From positions 10,595,903 to 10,659,902 of the forward strand of contig CM046332.1 of NCBI GenBank assembly GCA_025403435.1: a stretch of DNA of 64,000 nucleotides, read 5' to 3'. The translations under genes and the position numbers were made by a program. The notes beneath the pieces were generated by a model. It ran no database searches. It was given only the letters and a program-made list of their open reading frames with translations, and had not been told where the DNA came from. Source of the stretch: Artocarpus heterophyllus. Taxonomy: Eukaryota > Streptophyta > Magnoliopsida > Rosales > Moraceae. Below are positions 20,951 through 30,243 of this stretch, in pieces; within the stretch, counting starts at the first letter, position 1, and each line of letters starts with the position of its first letter.

Positions 20951-21537
20951 GTCTGGACTAACATTTTCAGTAAATGAAAATTATTACTTTTATAACGTGC
21001 GTTGGGTACCACGGGTTATAGAAAAGTGGGCCCAATTTTCGACTCTCGTATTTTGTGACTTGGTAATTTCTCACGTGGAGAGGGTGCTTTTTGACCACCG
21101 GTGGTTACTTTTGTACCAGCTCTTTGGATCAGACTTCAATAGTTAAAAAGCCATACGTTTTCTACACTTTCATTGGACCGCGCTTACATAATTGAATCCA
21201 ATGAGATTTTCAACATTAATGATGGAGCCCATGATTTTTACTTGTTGGTGAAGGAGTTCCTAACGTGCCAAACGCTACGAGTGCAAGCCACGCACACATC
21301 AAGTTGGACGAGCACGCATGGATTGCATGGATTGCAAGCTTTTAAAGCGCTGGGTCCCGCTGCGCAGGTGGACGTGGTCCAATTTAGTGCTGACACGTGT
21401 CACAAAATAACAAAGGCCACACGGATGAGAGAGAAAAATAGGAGTTTTGGCTCCCAATTTGGTGTTTTTTACGCCTTTTTGTTCCTTTTGCTCTAGATTA
21501 TTTTAAATCTACAGACAAATAATTAGAGCAAAATTAA

Positions 21538-22605
21538 GGATTACTTTCATAAATTCTTCCTGCCTTTGATTTTTTAAAATTAGTCAAAATGCCTCTGACT
21601 TATAAAAAAACTGTCAAAATACTCTCTTCGTCCAATTCCATCTACAAACTTAATGGAATTGTTGACGTCACACCTCATTAAACATTAAAAAATATATTAA
21701 AATTATAATTAAATATATAAAAATAATTAAATATTAATTTATAATTAAAACTTTTAACTTTAATTTTTTTCTTTTTTTTTTCACTCCTCCCTCTTCTCCA
21801 TGCTCTCTTTGTCTTTCCTTTCTCTCTTTCTCTATTGTAAATGTTTAGACCAATCCCTTCAAAAAAAAATTTCAGACCAAAAAACCCAATGGAACCCCCT
21901 AGCGATCCCCCCTTGTGCTGCCTGTCCCTACACGCTCAATTCCCCTTCCTATGCCATAACCCCGCGACGGCCAGTCTTGGCCTCACATCGCCATCCCCAC
22001 ATGTTCTGGTTGTATTGGAACTTTAGTTCCAACCATGGATTCTTATAGCGATCCAATTTCTTCCTAATAGCTTTCATAATCTTATCTTTTTGAGAAATCC
22101 TAGCTTCGCCTCTTTCAACATTTTTTATAATTCGATCATAATCTAGAGGGGACATTATATCAAACCCAATTAAAATCAACCTTCTTATTAGACTAGAAAA
22201 AAGAACCTTTCATTTCAATTAGGGTCCTGTGTAGCACAACCTCAGGTCAAAAGATATAAAGTCCTAGTTCAACTGATTTCGACTTTTCTGAAACTCACAA
22301 TTTGCAATGATGTGTGATAAAGAAGAGGGAGGAGTGAAAAAAGGGGGAAAAAAATTAAAGTTGAATGTTTTTTTATTATAAATTAATATTTAGTTATTTT
22401 TATATATTTAATTATAATTTTAACATATTTTTTAATGTTTAATGAGGTGGCACGTTAGCAACTCTGTTAAGTTTGTAGGTGAAACTGGACGGAGGGAGCA
22501 TTTTGACAGTTTTTATGGATCGATGGGCAGTTTGATCGATTTTGAAAAATCAGGGGGCAAAGTCAATTATGGTACATAGATCAGGTGGATTTATGAAAAT
22601 AAACC
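21538..22605. mobile_element. Pack-MULE (Mutator-like, gene-capturing)
   Basis: Terminal inverted repeats of about 260 bp: the left starts GGATTACTTTCATAAAT, and the right read inward starts GGTTTATTTTCATAAAT. Both continue through matching blocks such as CTGTCAAAAT, CCTCATTAAACATTAAAAAA and TCACTCCTCCCTCTTCT. A 9-bp TSD (CAAAATTAA at 21529-21537, TAAAATTAA at 22606-22614, 8 of 9 matching) fits Mutator. The right repeat has diverged in its outer part. The core holds a piece of host coding sequence (22020-22186), so this is a gene-capturing, non-autonomous MULE. Confidence 0.85.
22020..22186 (-). pseudogene. Captured fragment of an ISWI chromatin-remodelling ATPase gene
   Basis: Minus strand encodes LDYDRIIKNVERGEARISQK followed by DKIMKAIRKKLDRYKNPW and LELKFQYNQN. 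This closely resembles the segment just before and into the SLIDE domain of plant ISWI proteins (Arabidopsis CHR11/CHR17 type), where the chain grips linker DNA and the nucleosome. About 55 codons are open; upstream sequence (LIRRLILIGFDIMS) may be the start of an exon or intron. No other ISWI domain is present. It lies antisense to nothing else recognisable, and whether it is transcribed from the MULE terminal repeats cannot be told. The protein match is from memory of the family, not from a search. Confidence 0.75.
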
Positions 22606-22699
22606 TAAAATTAACTAATTTATGCACAAAATATTTATAGAAATTAAACAAATATTTTTTTAAAGTAAAATAATTTAAAGAACACAAAACACATTAAAA

Positions 22700-22940
22700 A
22701 TACTTAAAAACACATATTTATGTTATTTTTGCAGAATTGACTCAAAATAGTTATTTAATGCACAAATGTTGTAATTGAAAGACTAGAAATACATATTTAT
22801 GCGCTTTTTACCGAATTGACTCAAAATAATTATTTAACGCATGAATGTCGTAATTAAAAGACTAAAAATACATATTTATGCGGTTTTTGGCGAATTGACT
22901 GATAATAATTTTTTAACACACAAATGTTCTAATTAAAAAC
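22700..22940. repeat. About 80-bp tandem repeat, three units, inside the left inverted repeat
   Basis: ACATATTTATG recurs at about 22711, 22791 and 22870, each followed by GAATTGACT(C) and a TTTAA(T/C)GCA(C/T)(A/G)AATGT word. The right arm has the same units in reverse (42855-43120). Confidence 0.8.
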
Positions 22941-23334
22941 CTAATAGGCTGTTTGGTACGTAGGTTCAAGATCATTTAAGCCAATTCAAACCATGGAGGA
23001 GGTTCAAACTAACATTTAATGGAATAATAATTTAGTCTATTTAAACTATGAAGGCAGTTTTAAACCAAACAAAACCTCAAAAATCTAAACTTTGCTCCCT
23101 CTCCCCTCAAGTTCATACATTTTGAACCATTTTCTGTAGTAAAAACCATTCTCGATCTCGTTTTCCTTCATAAACCATAGTTTTACAAATACCAGTTCTA
23201 GTTTTAAACTTAATGTGATGTTTTAATTTCGTTTTAAACTTTTACGTCCCAAATGTCAATTCAAAACAACTATTTAAACCATATAATTTAAAACACACAG
23301 TTTAAACTATAAAGTTCTAAACTACACCATTCTA
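22941..23334. other. Interior of the inverted-repeat element; no coding sequence
   Basis: Begins GGCTGTTTGGTACGTAGG and consists of AT-rich sequence with repeated TTTAAACC/GGTTTAAA-like words. On the right side only a remnant, GAAACTGCATACCAAATG, remains next to copia B. The GGCTGTTTGGTA start and TAA flanks hint at an embedded Tourist-like MITE, not proven. Confidence 0.45.
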
Positions 23335-25072
23335 AGTTGGAAAAATAGTACGCAGCGGAAGTTTTAAAATTTTTATATTAGAGTATTTTCTAAAACACAA
23401 GTTTGATGCGCTACATGCATAAATTAACTAGATCTTACTAACCTTATATACGCCGAAAAGCTACCATAATCAGTGAAGAGAAGTAATGTTGTAGAAGGAC
23501 CTCGACCAACCAACCTTCTTTGTTATTCTTTATCCATGGTCAGAGTGAGTATGGGCTCACGTCGTTCAGCTTTTTCACCAGGTGACTCTTCTTCCAACTA
23601 ATTGAGAAATACCCAAAGCTATAGTTCGTGATTTGTGAACAACAGCTTTCCCGGGAGTTGTAAAGTCTTACTCTAGATTTCTCAACTAATCTAAATAATA
23701 ATGAGACTCATTCCCCTTTATGTAGAGGTTGGGCCCAAGAGTCAATCCTTATCAGATAAGGCCTCAAAATTTGAATCAGAATCAATATCTAATAAAATTT
23801 TGCATGAAAACATGTGATACTTTTATCGCCAGGTCGGCAAGCCTAACTGGAAGATCAGTCTGCCGATCCTCCTCAATCGGTAAACCGAACTTAAAGATTG
23901 GTCTGCCAAACCTTCGATAAAAGATCCTTGCAAATCTTTATTTCCCACTCGAGATTCTTCGGATAGAGCATCAGTTTTAATTCAAATAACCCAATAGAGA
24001 AGTTATCTGATTAAAACAGTCATATCTAGATAATCTCTAGGAGGATAAATATTCTTGATAATTCAATAAGTTTATCTTGAATTAATTCAAAATTAATCCA
24101 ACTAATAAACAAACATGAATTATCTAATCCCAATAATTCGACAAGTTTATCTTGAATTAATTTTATCACAGAATTAATTCAACTGATAAACAAACATGAA
24201 TTATCTGATTTTTACCGAATTTCAACCAATCTGATAAATCTCACATAAGTTACCAATTATTAAAAAAGCACGCTGTATCGTTATAGGATTTTTGTGAGCT
24301 AGCAAGGGGACCTGATGGACCTATATAGTTCAAGCTCCCGATAATTATGAAACCCAATGTCCAAAATATACATTTCATAATTATCAACTCTAATGTTACT
24401 TCACTAAAAGCTTGGAGCTACACTCTCGAACCATATAAAATTACAAAACCCAAATAGCTAAGTCTTTATGACATATCATAGTGTATTGTATGGCTATAGG
24501 ATTATCTATAACCGGATTAAGGACAAGTTCTGTCTTACTTTCCTGATTAGTTTTATCTTACGTTCCATTATCTCACCATCAAAAAACTTACCCTCAAAAG
24601 GTGGTATACCATTTGGTTACACCTATGTATCCAAGTGGTTGGACGCTCTAGTTTTTCAATTATAAGATAACACATATAAGAGGATATCAACTACTCCTAA
24701 AGAGGAGCTATAGATTCCATATCTATGAATAATAGGTCTACGCTATCAAGAGTCATGCCTCTACGTACTGGCATGCGTGCCATTATTAAAATGTGGATGT
24801 CACCCTTTGGTATATCAAAAGACATAAGTCAAGACAACGGGCCCATTATTCATCTCAGGATTAAGATACAATACATATAATTGTCTAAAGTGAATCGATT
24901 TGCTGAGACATAATTATTAATCTAAATCAATTCACTTTATGTCCCGACTCAACACATCGTCACCTATGACAATGTGCTAATGTTTCTATTTGCGGAGTCC
25001 ACCTCCAATGGTCAAGACAAACCATCTCCCGTTACAGATATAGACAACGTAACAATCTTTGCATGAATAAAG
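23335..25072 (-). repeat. Copia B 3' LTR, outer portion
   Basis: About 1.74 kb of the LTR up to the TAAAG where A inserted; the remaining 272 bp are at 34752-35023. Contains a dyad array with unit starts at 23834, 23855, 23877 and 23898 (steps 21, 22, 21), and, about 115 bases away on the downstream side for the minus strand, a TATA-like CCCCTTTATGTAGAGG (plus-strand text) near 23712. Confidence 0.88.
23834..23909. promoter_or_regulatory. Phased dyad array in copia B 3' LTR, four copies
   Basis: TCGGCAAGCCTA, TCAGTCTGCCGA, TCGGTAAACCGA, TTGGTCTGCCAA at steps of 21, 22 and 21 bases, upstream of the LTR TATA region on the minus strand. Confidence 0.8.
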
Positions 25073-26514
25073 TGTTAGACATGTATGCCCTAAGGAGTAA
25101 AAATGTAATACGTTTTTGGAGACATTTTTTATCAATAAAGAATTTATTCATTTATATATACCAAATCTTGTCCTCTTTACGTTCATATTTGTTGAATGTA
25201 TGATAAGTAAATAGTAGTTTGAGACTGTCGATCTAAACCTTAAGAATTGGGCATATGATGGTATGATTATGCAAAAGACACGATTCTTAAGGTGACGGTC
25301 TAAAACATATGATCCGCAATTGAGGGAATAAAGTTGGGTGCTTTATTCATGTAAAGATTGTTATGTTATCTATATCCCTATAAGGAGATGGTTTGTCTTG
25401 ATCATCGGAGTTGGACTCCGTGAATAGAAACATTGACATGTTGTCATAGGTGATGATGTGTTGGATCGGGACATAAAGTGAATTGATTTGGATTAATAAT
25501 TCTATCTTGGCAAATCGATTCACTTTAGACAGTCATTTGTATTGTATCTTAATCCTGAGATGAATAATTGGCCCGTTGTCTCGACTTGTGTCTTTTGATG
25601 TGCCAATGGCTGACTCCCACATCTTAATAGTGGTATGCATGCCGGTACGTTGGAGGCATGACTCTTGATAGCGTAGACTTATTATTCATAGATATGGAAT
25701 CCATAGCTCCTCTTTAGGAGTAATGATATCCTCTTATATGCGTTGTCTTGTAAATGAAAAACTAGAGTGCTCAACCATTTGGATACATAGGTGTAACCGA
25801 ATGGTATACTATCTTTGGATGGTAAGTTTTCTAATGGTGAGACAATTGAACGTAAGATAAAAACAATCCGGAAAGTAAGACAGAACTTGTCCTTAAGCCG
25901 ATTATGGATTATCATATGGGGATACGATACACTTTGATATGTCATGGAGACTTAGCTACACGAGATTCGTAATTCTATAAAGTTCAAGAGTGCAGCTCCA
26001 AGCTTTTAGTGGAGTAGCGTTGGAGTTGATAGTTGTGAAATGTATATCTGGGATATTGGGTTTTATAATTATAGTGAGCTTGAACTTTATAGGTCCATTT
26101 TGGTCCCCTTTGCTAGCTCACAAAATCCTGTAACGACACGGCGTGCTTTTCCAATAATTGGTGACTTATGTCGGAATTATCAGATTGGTTTAAAATTTGT
26201 AAGAATCAAATAATTCATGTATGTTTATTGGATGAATTAATTTTTGTAATAAAATTAATTTAAGATAAACTTGTTGAATTATTGGGATCAGATAATTCTT
26301 GTCTGTTTATAGGTTGATTTAATTTTGGATAAATTAAATCAAGATAAACTTGTAGAATTATTGTGAATTGATTTATTTTCTTAGAGATTATCTTGATAAA
26401 GTTTGTTTTGATAAGATATTTTCTCTATTAGGTTATTTGAATCAAAAATGAGACTTTATCCTATAGAATCTCGGGTGGAAAATAAAAGATTCGCGGAGAT
26501 TTTTTCACAGGAGT

Positions 26515-26569
26515 TCGGCCTACCGAATGACGTGTTCGGCCTACCGATGGGGTCTGTTCGGCCTGCCGA
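26515..26569. promoter_or_regulatory. Phased dyad array in copia A 5' LTR, three copies
   Basis: TCGGCCTACCGA at 26515 and 26536 and TCGGCCTGCCGA at 26558 (steps 21 and 22). The array ends about 119 bases before the TATA box, the place of an upstream enhancer in U3. Confidence 0.85.
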
Positions 26570-26680
26570 TCAGCGAGCGATAAGATTACGCGTTTTCACG
26601 TGGATCTTATCAGATATTGATCTGAACTTGATTCTGTTTCGAGTTTTTGAGACCTAATCTGATAAGGACTAACCCTAGGA

Positions 26681-26695
26681 CCAATAGCTATAAAG
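26681..26695 (+). promoter_or_regulatory. LTR promoter of copia A (CCAAT and TATA)
   Basis: CCAATAGCTATAAAG combines a CCAAT-like word with a TATA box; a transcription start would be expected near 26720. The 3' LTR keeps CTATAAAAG at about 34354. Confidence 0.65.
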
Positions 26696-27086
26696 GGGGA
26701 GTGAGTCTCATGATTTACTCATATTAATGAGAGATTAAAAGTGATACTGTTCTAGTGAGCATCTGAAAACTCCCTAAGAGCTTTTGTTCACATATCACGA
26801 ACACCAGCTTTGGGTTCTCTCTCTTGGTTGGAAGCAGAGTCACCGGTGGAAGAGCTGAATGTGTGAGCCCACACTCACTCCGGTTGTGGATAGAGAATAG
26901 CAAAGAAGACCAGTTGGTTGAGGCTCTTCTGGAACATTACTTCTCTACATAGGTTGTGGAGGTTCTTCACACAAAGGTTAGTAAGATCTGTCTAATTTAT
27001 ACATATAGCATGTCAAACTTGTGTTTTGGAAATTACTCTGACGAAAAAATTTTTAAAATTCCGTTGCGCACCGCGTTTTCAACAAA

Positions 27087-27099
27087 TGGTATCAGAGCC
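27087..27099 (+). other. Copia A primer-binding site (initiator Met tRNA)
   Basis: TGGTATCAGAGCC, an exact match to the standard site, two bases after the LTR. Confidence 0.92.
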
Positions 27100-27596
27100 A
27101 TGGTTTTTACATAAATTTACAAGTTTGTGATCATGATATATGCATAAATTTTGTGATCTTTATCTCTCCTATGCTTGAATTGAATTTTATAGAGAGATGG
27201 CACTTTAGGTTTCCATATAATATATATGTTGTCATGGATTATGTGGTGAATGTTTATTAATTAATTATGGTTGATTAAATCGTTGTTTAATTATTTATTA
27301 ATTAATTAATACCGGTTATGGTTCCTTAGAGTTTAGAATATGTATCTAGGTTTTTCATGTAATTAGATGGCGAACTATCATCTTCGTCTAGGAATTATTA
27401 TTTATTTTAAATTTATAAAATTTTGTAATTAAATAATTATTCGGAGAAGACGGATCTAGAAAATGGATCTAGAAGAATGATGATGGTGCCCCCAGGTATT
27501 TCCTGAGTCTCTAATTTTATGTTTTTGAATTGTTGAAAATAAAATTAATGAATTGCATTAAAATTGTATTTTTTGGAATGAGGGATTACTGCTCGG

Positions 27597-27799
27597 TCGG
27601 CATGCCAGACATCACAGTGTGGCAGGCCGATGGTCACAGATCGACAGGCTGGACATGTGGTTCGGCAAGCCGACAGTGGGGCAGAAATTGGCTGGCTCTG
27701 CTGGCAGGCCAAACTTTTAGTTCGGCAGGCCAAACTTTCATGGGTCGGCAGGCCGATGAAGCATGACCGGCAGGCCGATCACCCAGATCGGCCTGTCGA
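27597..27799. promoter_or_regulatory. Phased dyad array in copia A leader, nine clear copies
   Basis: Unit starts at 27597, 27619, 27641, 27662, 27701, 27722, 27745, 27767 and 27788: steps 22, 22, 21, 39, 21, 23, 22, 21. Most read TCGGCAGGCCGA or a close variant, the reverse complement of the LTR motif; the last (TCGGCCTGTCGA) has the LTR orientation. A degenerate tenth site may sit in the 39-base gap. The array lies in the untranslated leader about 1.0 kb before gag. Confidence 0.85.
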
Positions 27800-28290
27800 C
27801 CAAGAGCTGAAAAATTTTCAAAAAATGTGCAATTTTTGCAGTACAGTTTTAATTTTATTTTTGAGGTGATTCTGAGAAACATTAAATTTGGATATGACCA
27901 AAAATATGAAGTATTTGATTCATACGGGATTGAAGACTTGAAGATGGGTATTACATGAAGAAGGATACATCTTGAGGATTCAAGGATGAAGAATCGATAA
28001 AATGTCTCGATTATTCTCTTGTAATCTTAGTTTTTTATTCTCTAGGGTGAAACCATAATATTACGGTTATTATTAATTTGCTTGTAGCTTTGCTTGATTG
28101 CTTTGCTTGTCTGCATTATAATATGATTTGCCATGTATATTGATAACATGTTAGATAGAATAGGGAGTGCCGCTCATATTAAAATTGTTCATGCATATTC
28201 TTAAAATAAAATCTTGACTTCAAAAGATTGAGTGGGAAAAGGTTTTCGAAGAAAGGACCTAAGGCCTCCATCGTTGGTCCATAGGCAGAA

Positions 28291-28620
28291 CATGGTGGTC
28301 CCGACCCCTAGGAAGGGATTTCTATCATGTACCAAATTGGATCTCTGAAAAGATAGGGTATTTTAGTGTGATTTATGGTTGCACACCCCTAGGTGGTGAT
28401 TATAAATCATGGATAAAATATTGAAACGATGGTTATACACTCACGTTAATTTTATTATTAACCTCCCCTAGGAGCTCTATTAATAAATTTATTGGCCAAA
28501 GAAACGATTATTAATATATGCTGGATCATACGGTCCTGGATGGCATATATTAATCAGGAGGGGATCCGTGTTCCTGATTGAATTTGGAATGACTCCCCTA
28601 GGAGCTTGTTGAATTCTGAG
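28291..28620 (+). promoter_or_regulatory. Four leader stem-loops built on CCCCTAGG, copia A
   Basis: CCCCTAGG occurs at 28305, 28386, 28465 and 28595. Each sits at the centre of a local inverted repeat: ACATG...CATGT with TCCC...GGGA (first), TGATTTAT...ATAAATCA with CACC...GGTG (second), TTATTAA...TTAATAA with CTCC...GGAG (third), GAATT...AATTC with CTCC...GGAG (fourth). Located in transcribed leader 190-500 bases before the gag ATG. The same four are found in B and C. Confidence 0.75.
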
Positions 28621-28661
28621 TTGGGAATTATCGTTGTAAGGTTGTGATATTTTCAAGGTTT

Positions 28662-28737
28662 TGACACATAAACACATTTGTATGATTTACATGATTGTGT
28701 GACACATAAACACATTTGTATGATTTACATGATTGTG
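28662..28737 (+). repeat. Perfect 38-bp tandem duplication before copia A gag
   Basis: A 38-base unit beginning TGACACATAAACACATTTGT and ending ACATGATTGTG occurs twice head to tail. Elements B and C have a single copy, so the duplication is specific to A. Confidence 0.9.
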
Positions 28738-28805
28738 TTATCTTACTAAATTATTATTTTATGTTTGCTTATGTTTGGTATATGATTCTTTATTGTAGAT
28801 TGAAA

Positions 28806-29072
28806 ATGTCTAAAAACGCTTTATCATCGATGCTTGACAAAAACCAATTAACCGGTGAGAATTATAACAATTGGAAACAGAACCTGGACATGGTCCTATC
28901 CTTTGAGAAACTGAAATATGTACTGACAACCCCTTGTCCTCCCAAGCCTACGGGAGACTCAAGTAATGAGCAATTCCAAGCGTACGATTGCTGGAAAGAT
29001 GCTAATGATCAGGCCCACTGCTATGTTATGGCTAGCATGAACAACGTGCTGCAGGCTCAACTAGGATTATGA
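28806..29072 (+). pseudogene. Copia A gag, N-terminal part
   Basis: ATG at 28806 gives MSKNALSSMLDKNQLTGENY and NNWKQNLDMVLSFEKLKYVL, the opening of plant copia Gag (nucleocapsid and particle protein). I chose this ATG because B and C start at the same place and it follows the leader hairpins; an ATG 90 bases upstream is also in frame but precedes leader-type sequence. The frame meets TGA at 29070-29072 because of a small indel near 29060; the normal reading continues one frame over (DYETAK, then a TAG near 29083) into the next open stretch. Confidence 0.88.
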
Positions 29073-29088
29073 GACTGCGAAGTAGATC

Positions 29089-30243
29089 TTGGATAATCTT
29101 GAGGTTATGTTTGGAGGCCAGGCCATAACAAAGCGGCAAGAGGCTTTTCGGAAACTCTTAAACTGTAGACAGAGACCAGGGACATCTGTAAAGGAGCACA
29201 TGATGTTGGTCATGGGTTACCTCGCTGAGGCTCAAACCAATGGAGCCGACATCGATGCTGAAACTCAGATGACTATGGTCTTTGAGACTCTGTCTAAGGA
29301 ATTTATTCTGTTTAGAGCTACTTTTAATTTAAGCAATAGACGGGATATGACCTTGATAGAACTGATGAAACAATTACAGGAGTTCGAACTGCTGATCAGG
29401 GAGTCTCCTGCTGGTGGTGAGCCCAACATGGTGGCTGCTTCTGGTTCCAATCCTAACTTAGGGAATGGAAAGAAGCAACGGGCCAAGAACGGGAAGTCTT
29501 CTATTCCTGCAGCTACCAAGAGCAAGAAAAAGAAGAAGAGGAACCCAAAGAAGCTTAAGTGCTTCTTCTGTGGAAAGGTCAGGCATATTAAGAAGCATTG
29601 CAAGGACTTCCTTTTCAAAGGAGGTAGGTGTGATCTTCCATATTTAGAAACTTGTTTGGTTGAGGAATCCAGTGACATCTGGGTCATAGATTCTGGAGCA
29701 ACTAATCATGTTTGTGTTTCTCTGCAGGGATTCAAAGATACAAGAAGTCTGCTACATGAGGACTTCACGCTTCGGATGGGCGATGGATCCTTGGTCTCAG
29801 CGGAAGCAGTGGGAGATGTCCATCTTTACTTTGATAATTATAGGAATTTAATTTTGCGAGATTGTTTTTATGTTTCTAAATTTAAAAGGAATTTAATTTC
29901 TGTATCTTGTTTATTTAAAGACTCCTACATGGTATCTTTTAATGAAAAAGTGGTGATTTGTAAAAACAAATCTTTTATCTGTTCTGGATGGATGCAAAAT
30001 AATCTATATTTTATCAAACGTAAGATGGACTTATTGCTTAATGCTGAGATAAATGATAATGACTCTAAAAGACTTAAAACTTCTCACTCTAATAAGACCT
30101 ATCTTTGGCATTTGCGCCTTGGTCATATTAACCTGAACAGAATTCAAAGGTTAGTAAGGGATGGACCTTTAAGTCACTTAAAGGTGGAATCTATACCTCA
30201 ATGTGAATCTTGTTTGGAGGGTAAAATGACCAAAAGACCATAA
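29089..30243 (+). CDS. Copia A Gag C-terminus, protease and pre-integrase segment
   Basis: Open for about 385 codons; the first in-frame codon is not a real start since the reading continues from the broken N-terminal part. Order: UBN2-type Gag body (RQRPGTSVKEHMMLVMGYLA), a Lys-rich run, zinc knuckle CFFCGKVRHIKKHC (CX2CX4HX4C, with the usual Gly before His changed to Arg), protease active site WVIDSGATNHVC (DSGA), then the pre-integrase domain WHLRLGHINLNRIQRLV with CESCLEGKMTKRP. The stop at 30241-30243 lies at the entrance of the integrase core, where the B copy reads on. These parts build the particle, cut the polyprotein and begin integrase. Relics rather than a working protein, but unusually intact for this window. 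Confidence 0.9.
   Translation: MDNLEVMFGGQAITKRQEAFRKLLNCRQRPGTSVKEHMMLVMGYLAEAQTNGADIDAETQMTMVFETLSKEFILFRATFNLSNRRDMTLIELMKQLQEFELLIRESPAGGEPNMVAASGSNPNLGNGKKQRAKNGKSSIPAATKSKKKKKRNPKKLKCFFCGKVRHIKKHCKDFLFKGGRCDLPYLETCLVEESSDIWVIDSGATNHVCVSLQGFKDTRSLLHEDFTLRMGDGSLVSAEAVGDVHLYFDNYRNLILRDCFYVSKFKRNLISVSCLFKDSYMVSFNEKVVICKNKSFICSGWMQNNLYFIKRKMDLLLNAEINDNDSKRLKTSHSNKTYLWHLRLGHINLNRIQRLVRDGPLSHLKVESIPQCESCLEGKMTKRP

Larger units (their letters stand above)
21090..22940. repeat. Left long terminal inverted repeat (interrupted)
   Basis: Made of 21090-21537 and 22606-22940, separated by the Pack-MULE. The outer part carries a CACGTG-containing TGACACGTGTCA; the inner part carries about three 80-bp tandem units. 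Pairs with 42826-43409 and 52678-52975. Confidence 0.8.
25073..27084 (+). repeat. Copia A 5' LTR
   Basis: 2012 bp, TG...CA ends, containing a dyad array at 26515-26569 and a CCAAT-like plus TATA promoter at 26681-26695. Differs from the 3' LTR by scattered substitutions and a few short indels. Confidence 0.95.

Noticed and set aside
21173..21496. 107-codon open frame in the left inverted-repeat arm
   Set aside because: The reverse-complement arm does not keep the frame, and no family is recognisable.
22938..23334. Tourist-like MITE inside the inverted-repeat element
   Set aside because: GGCTGTTTGGTACGTAGG on the left and a diverged counterpart (CTGCATACCAAATG) on the right, with TAA flanks, are consistent but too short and interrupted by copia B to call.
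27597..27799. Reading the 21-22-bp period as phased siRNA production
   Set aside because: The number matches siRNA length, but phasing concerns cleavage register of one transcript, not DNA motif spacing; nothing in the sequence shows a trigger site.
27530..27882. Four overlapping frames across the copia A leader array
   Set aside because: Same cause: the dyad array is poor in stops on both strands. Products lack domains and are not kept in B or C.
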